Of a DNA stretch of 64,000 nucleotides, positions 36,301 to 48,300 are shown one piece after another; within the stretch, counting starts at the first letter, position 1, and the number at the start of each line of letters is the position of its first letter. A program made the translations under genes and the position numbers. Origin of the DNA: Melastoma dodecandrum. Taxonomy: Eukaryota > Streptophyta > Magnoliopsida > Myrtales > Melastomataceae. The stretch spans positions 8,898,382 through 8,962,381 of the forward strand of contig JARUPY010000606.1 of assembly GCA_029817715.1 (NCBI GenBank). The letters run 5' to 3'. The notes under the pieces are model-generated. The model was not told the DNA's origin, ran no database searches, and was given only the letters and a program-made list of their open reading frames with translations.

Positions 36301-39300
36301 GAAATGTTTACTTATTTCAATCTTTATGAGGAAAGAGATGAGGTGTTTTGCGGTGTTGTTAGAAGCGCGTGGGCGCTCGCCTAAAGTGCCCAGGCGAGGC
36401 GAGGCGAGGCAACCACCCAGCGCCTTAGCCCAGCCCAGGCGAGCGCTGTTAAGGAGGCGCTGCCAGGCGGGCGCTGGGGCGCCAGAAAGGCGATTGAGGC
36501 GCCTTTGGGAGGGCTTGGGGTAGAGGCGGAAGAGGCGGGGGAAATGGGAGAGGAGGAGAGGGAGGAGTGGATGAGGTTCTCGATCTTGTTGATGTTGGAC
36601 TGGGAAGAGGAGTGGAGGTGGGTGGAGTGGAGGGGGATTGTGTCCCCATATTTCAACTGGTGCGACATCGCGTGGGGCGGCAGACCCGACGGGGATGGGG
36701 CGGCCAGAAATGGTTAAGCGCTGTTGCAGTCGAAGGTCATCAGATCGGACGACGAAAATGGATGATGCGAAAAAAACAGGGAGTTAGGGTTTAGTCGGTT
36801 GAGAGGGAGGGAACTGGATCGGATCGGACCGACTGAACGGGTTGGCCAGTTTGATTATTGACCTTTATTTTTGGTCCCTAAAGTTTGATAATTATCCTAA
36901 TAAAATCCCTTGCAAACCAATGACAGGGATTTATTTATTTAGAAACCTTTTTCGAGATATTATTAGTTAAAGAGATTAAAACAGCAGGCCTTCTTTAACA
37001 TTCCATTAATTCTTATATTTTAATGTGGAGATAGCGGGAGACAAGTTTTCACTTTTAAAAAATGAAAAAAAACGAGGATGCGAAGACACGATTTAAGTGC
37101 TATGACTTTAGAATATTGTGGTATTGTTGATGACTTTGATGGATTTTTGTGGAATTTTTGATGACTTTGATGATTATTTAGATGACTTTGATGGTTATGT
37201 TGATGATTTTGATGGTTTTGTTGATGACTATGTCATTTCTTTGAATTATGATGAATGAAAACTTCGATATTTGAGATACATAAACCAAGTGTAAGAAATA
37301 ATATATACATGGCGCCTTGATCGCCTTTTTAGCGTCTTAATAGCGCTTTAGCGCCTTGGGTAAGGCGAAGCCTGGTCGCCTCGGGGGCGCCTTGGCGCCT
37401 TAACAACACTGGTGTTTTGTTGATAATGTGTTTCAGGAGGCGCTTGCAGCTTATTGGCCATTCCCTCTGAATGCAATTTCTCTGGAACGAAATTAAGCAC
37501 CGACCATGTGATAGCAGTTAAAGAAGATTTTAGAAGACAAATTGAAGGCCATAACTATCACAGGTTGGTGAGCCATATTCTGTTGTGAATATATATAAAG
37601 CATTCTCGATGGCAGTTATTTGTTGCTTTTGCAGCATTATGAATTTGGAGCAGCTTAAATATAGAATGTGAGAGTCAGCGATAGTTTGAGTGTAGGTGTC
37701 TTAAATAATAAGATAGTAAGTAATCCCTTTTGCGAGAATGGAACTTAGGGTTTTGATCAAACCCAACTCTGTGCCCAATGCAAAGATGAAAATACATCCA
37801 ATAAGTTGGTTATAATACAATGTGCATTCAGGTGGTATGATACCTGGTAATATATAAAGGAAAGCTATCGACAAACAAACATACATTTGCAATGCATGTG
37901 CTGTAAATTGCAGTTGGATATGAAGGTGTCATGTATTAGTCAAAGCGAAAGAGATGGTGCTACTGTATATTGAGAGAACACTGGAGCTTCTAGTGGTGAT
38001 TTGAAGGACTTCACTGATTGTATTCAGTAAATTACAGAAAAATGTTTGAGGTCAGATAATGTATAATGGGGATTTTTGTACAATAACTTTGTTAGGTCTG
38101 CTACTGTTGCTCCATGACGTTTAATAGCCACCATGTAGGTTGTCATTTTTCAATGGGAAATATCATGGCATTTCTGGTTAAAGGCATGAGTCTATTATAC
38201 ATCCATGTCTGTCTAGTACTTTATCGTATTTATATTTTTACTACACATTTCAATTCATTTCCTTAGGTTGGACAACCATAAATTGTTGGTCCTTGTGGAT
38301 GCTGCAAAAGGATGTGCCACTGAGAAACTGGATTTGCGCAGTTGTGACATTGATTTTGTTGTGATCTCATTCTATAAGGTCTGTAAGATTAAGTTTTTTG
38401 GTTCAAATAGATTTTACCTCAAGTCTGATAACCTCTACTAGAGATTGCATATGTTTTTCTTTTGGACAGATGTTTGGGTATCCCACAGGACTAGGTGCTC
38501 TCATTGTTAAAAATGGTAAGTTGCGTTGTCCCTCAAATATCTTTTATTGTTCTTTTTGTCTTTGGGGTAAGACAAGAACCATTTGTATTACACAGATAGA
38601 CTTTGGGAATATGTTTTTTGGTGCAACCAATTCAGATTAAGTCAAGTAGTTCAGCGCGTAAGCTCTATTTGCTTAATCATCGATCTTCTGTCCAAGTTAC
38701 TCACAAGGTGTGATCAAGTTGAAATAAATAAAAATGCATAATTTCAGTAGAATTTGGCAATTGAAGATGATGGCAGTCAATTTCTATTCTTTGATGATCA
38801 CTCAAAAGTGGGGGAGTGACAGGTTATCGGTTGAGATTAACATGTGCCATTTAGGTATTTTGTTCTCTGTAAATGAAAAAGGAAGAAAAGGAATAATGGC
38901 AAGGAATGAAGGATTTTTTGTGTGCCTGTGCCATGTCGTTTAAGTAAAAGGGACGACAATGAGAGATACTGGAAATATATAAATTTTTTCTTTGTTACGA
39001 GTTTGTCAAGTTAAGCCATAGAATACTCAAACTTGACTAGTTTACATGACCGAGCTAATAAAGCTTTAGCTTGCTTAGGGATTTTTGATTGATTTTTTTC
39101 GTGTTTTTCAACTGATCAGGGGTAGCTTGTCAGCAATTCTTTTCATTTACGTGGATAGTTCAATATTGTTTCTCAAGTTCTGATTAACATCTGAAGGATT
39201 TGGCACGTGAGCCTTTTTTCATGCTAGATGTGGCTATTTATACACCCCTTTGAACTGCAGTTTAGCTTTTTGGAATAAATCCTATAAATAAGGATATAAA

Positions 39301-42300
39301 CTGGTGATGTCCTCTAGGTATACATATAAAAGGAAAGACAACAATTTGACTGAATTCAAAATATACAGCAACAATTTGAAGGTAACAAACCAATCACAAT
39401 TCAGGTAAAGATAAGGAAGCTGAATGCCAGTCTTAGCCAAAGCCCAAATTCAAGGTTTATTTTGGCATACGAACATTGATTACTTGTGAAGGCGGAGCGA
39501 ATGTGATGATTTTTTCAGTGGGTTAAATTGAACTTAAATGGATGTGCAAGGAGTCATTTTGGGTGTGTATTCACCATGTTTGTTGTTCATATTAGTCAGT
39601 TTGCTACAGATAGAATTGGTAAAATAGTTGACTTGCAGCATATAAGAATATCCTGTGAGCTTTATATATATATTATTTTGTATGCTTGGCTTGGGGGTAC
39701 GTATATCTTATTCTGATATTTGAGATGTTTGTTTGTAAAGGCACTGTCTATTTGTGCAGTCCATTTCATATTAGTGTGATTTGGTCTAGGATCAAGGTTT
39801 AGTGTTTTCTGGGTTAGTATGCCTCAAATTTGCTCTCTTCCCTTGCTGAGTTCTTTATTGGTTGTTTGGACTTTAGAGGCCTTTTTGGAAATATTATTTT
39901 TTGATAGTTTTTCTTTTTCCTCAAGTCATGTAAAGTTTCCATTAAAATTTTCCTTCCATGTTTTCAACCATTTCCAATGAAAGACTACGTATGGGTTTCT
40001 TTTTTTTTGGAAGGTTAGGATTTGCATTAAAGCAAAGGAGGTTGAGCCGAAATTCACGTATGAGTTTCTTTTCGTCATAAAATAATGGAACCCAAGAAGT
40101 TTGTGATGGCCATTATGGAAAATTTTTTATGTATTATACATTGGCATGGTGCTCTATCAAATTAGATCTTGTACAAGTAGAATGTATTGTTAAGTTCTGG
40201 CAAGGACATTGTAACTTTGCTGATAAACTTTCTAATTTTTCTTACTTTTATTCTATTTTCTGCAGATGCTGCCAAGTTGTTGAGGAAGACATATTTTGGT
40301 GGAGGTTGCCATCTATATTAAACTTCTTTATAGGCAACAACGTGCATTAGTTCATGTAACATGATTACAGGAACAGTTGATGCGGTGATTGCGGACGTTG
40401 ACTTTGTGAAAAGAAGGGAAGGAATTGAAGAGTGGTTTGAAGACGGTTCCATTTCTTTCCTAAGTATTGCATCTATTCGGCATGGCTTTACAATTCTTAA
40501 GTCTCTAACTCCAGGAGCAATATCAAGGTGATAATTTATTTTTTGCATGTGAAAACTAGTTAATGTCAAGTAATACAGGCCTTGTCAAATATTCTCTATG
40601 TTGCCCATTCAAATTGAATTAATATTGTTCTATGATCATAGTTTTTTCTTGATTGTGGACCACTCATCTAATGAAGCATGGAAACATCTGAAATTGTCTA
40701 TACGCTTAACCTTGCTTTATTTAAATAACTTCATCGCATGAAGAACAATATAGTTATTTGTATCAGTAATTAGGCTGCTTTTTGATTGTGGTTTACTAGC
40801 ATTCTTTTTCTTTGTTTAGGCATACAAAAGCACTCTGCACTTTCTTGAGAAGGACACTTTTGGATTTGAGGCATGAGAATGGTACATTTGTCTGCACAAT
40901 TTATGGATCTCAAAATCCAAAGGTTGGTGCTACACAGGACTTGTCTCAACTGACTACTGTTTGAAGATCTTTTTTGGTCATAGGAAAGTAATGAAGTGCA
41001 ATATAGTCCCTTGAGTATTTATTCATGTTGACATTAACAAATAAGCAAAATTTTTATTCACAAGTACTCAGATTCCAATTCTCTTACACAGACATGGATA
41101 TTTGTATGATAATTAAATTCCAGTCAAACAACCATCAGTTTTCTTGCGAAATGATAAAGATTATGGGCCACAGCCAAGACAGATTGATGTAATATATTTT
41201 TGTTCCTATACCTTTAGTGGATCGGCTTTGGTTGCATTAATGCTACTATTAAGCGGCTATTGAATTGTTGAGCTTGGTTCCAAAATAACGTTCATCAAGG
41301 AAATACTTCACGAAATAGGACATCGACTTTCAAAATTCGTCAAATAATGTCCTTAACTAGGTGTTAGAGACATCGAGTTCGATATAAACACAGAGTTTGC
41401 TGGAAAAAAATGAGGAATTCGGTATTTCAAACACTGAGTTCTTTAAGTAACTAAACTCGGTGTTTCTAACCCCTATTTAGGGGCATTATTTAGTGAATTT
41501 TGAAAGTTACTATCTTATTTCGCGAAATATTTTTCTCATGAATCTTATTTTGGAACATACCTCTTGAATTGTTGGCTACAGGAAGAATCTAACTAGTATT
41601 TTGGGTTACCTTGTATATGGATGATCACTTATAATGTACATATTGTGGATAGATGAGAGAAGTGCATTTAAATATTTCTTATGAGTTAATTTCATTAATG
41701 TAGTTTTCCCTAGTTCTTGACCACAGATTGCAATAAGATGTTCAAGCTAACTCTGGTTTGTTTTACTCGAATAGAACGTTGGCCCTATTGTAACATTCAA
41801 CTTGAAAAGGCCGGATGGCTCTTGGCACGGGTATCGAGAGGTGGAAAAGTTGGCTGCTCTCTCAGGCATTCAGTTACGGGTAAATATTTGTCATTATGCA
41901 CAGGTCCTACATTGACAACAATTACTTCAACACCAGCAGTCAACTGCTTCATTGTGCTACTTCCATCTGTGCTATGTCCTCCTTTATTGCGGTTAATATA
42001 GCAGAATGTAGCATGGCTGACACAATCGGCGAGTTACAATGAAAAGGTTGGACATTGAAGATTCTTTAAACGTGTGTTTTTAACTTTTTATCACTGCTTT
42101 CTGTCATAGACAGGATGCTTTTGCAATCCTGGCGCATGCGCAAAGTACCTTGGATTGACTCACCAGGACATTCTTTCAAATCTAGAGGTAGTCATCCTTC
42201 ACATTATCCGTTGCCATTCAGGCCCGAGTTGGATGTCACCGTGGAACTTTGTCTTCTAAAAACTAGGCTGGACATGTTTGTTGGGACGATTGTGACTTAG

Positions 42301-45300
42301 TAGATGGAAGACCAACTGGAGCTGTTAGAGTGTCATTTGGTTACATGTCGACTTATGAGGATTTGAAGGTATCTTTTCAGAATTATCAATTTTGAGAATA
42401 TTGGATCTTTATGGTGTTAAAGTGTATGGAATCATTTTTCTGCTGCATCTTCGTTTGACGTTTTTCGATTACCTGATGCAGAAATTTGTTGATTTTATAA
42501 GGAGTTCTTTTGTATCAGTACATATCAGGACCCATGCATCCAAGGAGACAATGCATGACGCCCTTGCATCTTCAGGTTGTATACATCGGCACATTTTTTG
42601 AGTAATTTGATTAGGCAAATCTACTAGTGTAGTTGAAGGTTATCATTCCTTCAGGATCAATCTCATTTCACTCTATATAAAGAATATACATTATCATCTA
42701 GAATGGTAGGGTGCTTCACAGCTGTATTTGTCTTGAAGTAATTAAATCAGATCTCCATATAATACTTTCGATCACTTGGGTGTTGTGCTCATATCAAGAA
42801 GTTAGGTATTTCTCTTTCTACGAAATGCTTTTTTGATGCTCTCTCTAATTTGTCCCTTTCCTTTTTCCGATTTATATATGCATATTTCCTTTTCAAGGTA
42901 TGCTTGCATATTGAACCTTTATTTTGGCAGTTAATTGTTATTCGTATACCAACAGCTTGAATGCGGCATATATATGTGGAATTAATAAAAAGAAGTGACA
43001 GCTGTGAAGCAGTTTCTGCTATCTTGCATTATAGGAGATAACATTGCACTGATTATGTTTTGCTCGGATATATCATGTTTAAAGTTTCAGGACCGCGAAA
43101 TGTTCCTTTGGAGCCGAGATTTTTTGTCAACTCCATAAACATTTATCCGATAAAATCATGCTCGGGATTCCAGAAGGAGAGCTGGCCCCTTAGCAGCACT
43201 GGTGATTATTTTTCTTTATATGGGTAGTTCTCTAGAGAATTCTTGTCTGGACGATTTACGGTGGTTGTGTATTTTTGGCTCTTTAGTTATTCTAATATCA
43301 TTCTTGTTGTCTTTTCTATTTCCTTTCTAGAAGAACAACAAGTAAAGGTTTACTTTATTTTTGGTAAAAGGGAGGTAGATAGATCAGATTAAAGCGTTTA
43401 GGTACAAGCAGTACACATCAAAATCAAAACATGGAATGTCTCCATATAGTAAGTCCAAAATGTAGTCCGGAGGGTAGCAAAAAGTGCCTGATAGTTTGTC
43501 CTGTGGTAATGTTGCTTTCGCTAGCAAATCTGCGACTTGGTTTCGACTCCTCGAAGTGTGAGTGACTGAGCACTCCTTAAAGTCAGAGAACCGTAACTTT
43601 TATTTTTCTCAATAGGGGTAATTTGTGAGTTATAATGTTTTTCCCTGTGAGGCAGTGTATTAGGACTTTTGCGTCTATCAGTATGGCCAGGTGGGAGGTT
43701 CCTAGGGCCTTTGCTAGGGCCATTCCCTCGTTGAGTGCTAGTGCTTCAGTGATTAGGCTGTTAGTGCTTGGATGCCGGATGCTATAGCCTCCAATCCACG
43801 CCCCCTTCCAATTCCTAATGACACCTCATACACCGACATTTAGTTCATTCTGCCTTGCTACTGTGTGGTCTTGGCATAGCTGTTCTCCTTCTGCTTCTCC
43901 TCTGTCTCTTTGTGTATTCTGTATGCTTTGGGCATTGCTTGGTCTTTCATTGTCAGATTTCACTATCGGCAGGTTCTGGATGTTGTTTTGCCTTTGACTG
44001 CTTCTTGCTGTTCCTTTCTGTTTTCTGCCGCCTTGTAGTGCTTGTAATTTTGATGCCCTTTCCAATATTATGGTTCTTGCCTCTGTGGTGTTTCTATTGC
44101 TATCAAAGGTTAGACTTTTTCTTTGTAGCCATAGATGCCATAAGATGGAGGTAAATAGGATATTCCATTGTATGCCTCTATGCTATCATGTCTTGGCTGT
44201 ATTGGTGTTTAGGTTCCCATGTAGCCACGATTGACGAGGTTTGACTAAGTAGGAGTGTAGCTTCTCTGGTGCAGGAAAAGGCTGCCACAGAGTTTGGGAC
44301 AAAGGACAATCCCGCAAGGTGTGTAGTGCGGTTTATTACTCCCATTCACAAACGAGCATAATCTGTTTGTTGTTATCTTTCTGGCATATAGTGTCTCTAG
44401 TTGGCGATCTGTTCCACCAACAAAGCCGTATGAATGGTTTTTACTTGGGCAATATGTAGAGTTTCAAGATCCAACTTAAGTTAGTGTCCAGGTATCTTCC
44501 AGGAGCGGAGTGGGCTAGTGCATATGCTGATGATAGTGTAGTCACCATGGCTTGATAGCTTCCAGGTTAGCTTATCATTTACCTAACTGTCTTTTTCTAT
44601 CCTTCTCTCCATTATTTGTTTCCATATATAGTCTAGGATAAGTCAAGCCGCTCATATTCTCTTCCATCCTGTGTCTGAATAGTAATAAGCCATTAGTTTG
44701 CTGGTTTCAAGTTTGTGTAGAGTTCCAATGTCTTTTCCCTTAGCTTCCCACATCCGAGCCAATCATTTCTAGAATTTAGTTTGCATCTCATTCTTGATCA
44801 TGTTCCTTATCCCCTTAGTTAGTAGGTCTCTGTCTTCTTTTAATGCTTTTAAAATGCAGGATCCTTATTTCCTCTTCCCTAGGTGGAAGTCTGTTTGTTT
44901 GTGATGAATTTGCTCCATTGGGGTTCATGGTTTGTCAATAATCACCAGTTGTGGTTGCTTAAGAGTGCTTTATTTCTGTCCTTGGCTTTAAAAAGACCTG
45001 GTCGCAAGTGACCAAGTGTAGTTCCTCTTTTCCTCTGATGAACCCTATAAAAAGTTCCTTGTGATCCTGTCCAGCTCCTCTCAGGTCCTCTTTGGTAAGC
45101 TGGTGCACGTCATTTGATATGCCAGTGTGGACTTTGTCACTGATTTGATTACAACTGCTTGGGTTGCCTTGTTTAGTAGTTTAGCTTGCCAACCTGCCAG
45201 TCTGCTTCTCACCTTGTCAACAATTGATGTATATATGCCTCCGTTGTCTGCCTCAGACCTGAGGGGAAAGCCCAGATAGGTTCCTAGATTGTTAGTAACC

Positions 45301-48300
45301 TGAAATCCAGTTATCCTAGAAATTTTTCTCGCTTTTATCTGGTCGATTTTGGCTGAGAAGTGTATCCGGCTTTTTTTTTTTCGGGTTTACTGACTGTCTT
45401 GATAGGTCTCATAATTCACTGGGTACTCTTTTGATGGTCCTAGCGTTTTTCGCCGTTGCCTCCCCAAAATGTAGGTCATCTGCTATGAAAAGGAGGGAGA
45501 AAGCGGGTCCCCTCCGCTGGCTGTCACTTTCCTCCAATTTTTGCTTTGCACTTCTTTTCAATTATGTACCCTAGATATTTGTAGCATAGAATGAAGATGT
45601 AAGGTGATAGGGTCCCCCTGTCCGATGCCTCTTGACAGATGGGAAGGTTCTAGGTGGCCCCCATTGAACAGGATGCTGTACATTGTGCTTGTTATGCAGC
45701 TTAATATGAGCTCTGCCATTCCTTGGGGAAAAAAAACTATAGGATTCCTTGAATAAATCCCTATTCTAGCTGGTCGAAGGCCTTGCTCCTATCTACTTTA
45801 GTTGCTAAGAATCCTTTATCCCCTTTTTGGTTGAAGATGTGAGTATAAGTTCCTGTGTAATGATGTAGTTGTCATTGGCTCTTCTTCCCGGGAGAAAACT
45901 GCATTGATAGGGGGACACCAACACATTCATTACTGGCCTGAGCCTGTGTACTAAGATCTTTGAAATGATTTTATAGGCCTTGTTGCAGAGAGAGATAAGT
46001 CTAATATGGTTAACTGTTTCTGGGCTTTTGGCTTTTGGGATTAGCATTATAAATGTCTCCCCTAGCTCTTTAGGAATCTGTCGTATGTTAAAAATCTCCT
46101 GAGTGGTGAATACTAGGCAGCGTCTCCACATTTTTTTGGAGCTTCTCTGTTAGAGTTTTTGGATTAAAAATTGATAATAGTGGTTTGACTATGATCGACG
46201 TCTTCCATCTTGCATACTGCAGTAGTAACTGTTCTCTTGTGAAAGCTATAGTATTGTCGTTAGGGGCGTGTTGGGAGTCCCAATAGTTAAAATCGAGATC
46301 CTACACAGGATCGGTAGGGGGCTGAATGCCTGAAAGATTGTAACTTGTAGGATCGTAAGTAAAATCGAAGAGTTCACAAAATTCTAAATTGAACACACAT
46401 TTATATGCATACATGATGATAAGTAGCAGATCACATCAATAACACAAACAATCAAGTCTTTACTCATAAAAGTTAAGGTGATGCATTGCAGGTTGTGGTC
46501 TTTGCTGTCCTGTTTTCCCTGGGTAGAAAACCGTACTTGTTCAGTCTGTGATGCACTGATGGATGTTGAGCTTCCTATCAGCCGCCTTGTAGGAGGGATG
46601 AGTCATGTATGTGGCGATTGGTCTAGCTGGTGAGTGGGTGTTAAGTGTTCTCTGGAGTGATGCTTCTGTTGAGCAGTGTTTGGTTTTGGCGGCAGCGGCC
46701 AGGGGTTTTGGTGGGGCTGATAGGCTGAGAGATGTGTTTTCGGTAGGGAGGATTCTAGTGAGGGAAACTCTAGTGCGAGAGTCCATTTTTACTTTCGTGA
46801 TATAAGTATGGTGTGATCCACATAAGAAATTTGGTGACTTAATAGTTATCGTTCTGTCCTGGTTTGCTTTGAAATCTTGTAATTTAACGTGTATAAGAAA
46901 TTATACAGTTCAATGAGTTATGGGAAGAACTTTAAATTTTCAATTTAAGATGATGTTTTGTGAAGGTATAGTGAATTTTCATCTTCAGTGAAGTTGTAAT
47001 GGAGATATTAACAGCATGTTTACATTTTTGGCTTACGGGGCCTTTGGTGCTGCAGCTCATTTATTGAGGATTTATACTTCATACAAATTTCTCATGCTGT
47101 ATGGTTTGGATTTTCTTGACAACTTGTAGGTTTTCTTTACGACAGAGAATGGCTTCTTAAAAGCCTCGCCGGTGAAGTTCTTACTCAAAAGAAGGTACAT
47201 TCCTTGGAGATTGATCGTCTTGTTTATACAATTGTCCATTATTGTACATTTTCACTCCTTTACGATGATCAGTTCTCTTGTTTCTGCTGTTGGAATATTG
47301 GCGAAAGAGGTTTCGTTTCGTTTTGTTTTTTTGTGTCAAGGCTTGGTGGGATTAAATAAATGCTTGTTGAAGCCAACTCAAGTTGAAACAGTTTCTCAAT
47401 TGAACAGGAAGTGAATTATTTAAACAGAAGAATTCTGTCATGCATTTCATTTTAAGTCCCCCCCTTCCAATCCTAAAACAAAAAATAAAAGATAAAAGTT
47501 TGTATAAAATATGGACTGATATTTGACCCTTAATAGTAACGTTTTGTTTGGTTCTGCAGTAGTAAAAGGTAGTCATCTTTTTACATTTTTCGATATAATT
47601 TTGCACTCAAAATTTTCCAAACTTCTCAACTCCCACATATCCCCCCATCTTTTACCTACCCAAACAATGCATAATGGAGTTATGTCAATATCACTTTCAT
47701 TATCATGGTCTTTCATCAAGAATGCAAATGTTTTCTCAGATAAGGTTATATATTATGCCAATCCCCCTGAAGACACTTGGTAGTATGCTGAAGAAAAATT
47801 CTTGAATTAGCGTGAAGTGCCACCAGTAATAGGGGTTATTACAGGAAAAATGTGAAAGCGGGATTTGTATTTGCTTTAATGTTCCAACAACTCTTCTCTA
47901 ACAATATTGAGGCATCTTCTTACTTCTGATGCAGTGCATGTTTGATATACCAGGTTCCTGAAATGTGCCTCCTGTCAGCTTTTATTGACCTTGAACAGGA
48001 AGTGTTGATTGTGGAGTCTCCTCAGTGCAAGGAGAAACTGGAGATTAAAATAAAGTAGGGTTTCTAAAACTTGCATAAAGAATAGTATTTCTTCCTTTTC
48101 CATTTTATAGCACCTTTTTTTTATTTGACAAAGATCACATTTCTGAAAATTTTTTGCAGTAACTGTTATAATAACTGGGTTATTTTGAATAGAACAATCA
48201 CATAATACCGCCCCCTCCCCAAACTCCAAAAATAAATAAATAAAGAACAAAAATTTCAGGGTTCTCCACCTACAGTGAGGTGAGGAAAGCAAAAATGACA

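Noticed and set aside
46541..46805. Opposed 66- and 81-codon frames in the ABA3 intron
   Set aside because: Short, without recognised features, and next to the LINE remnant.
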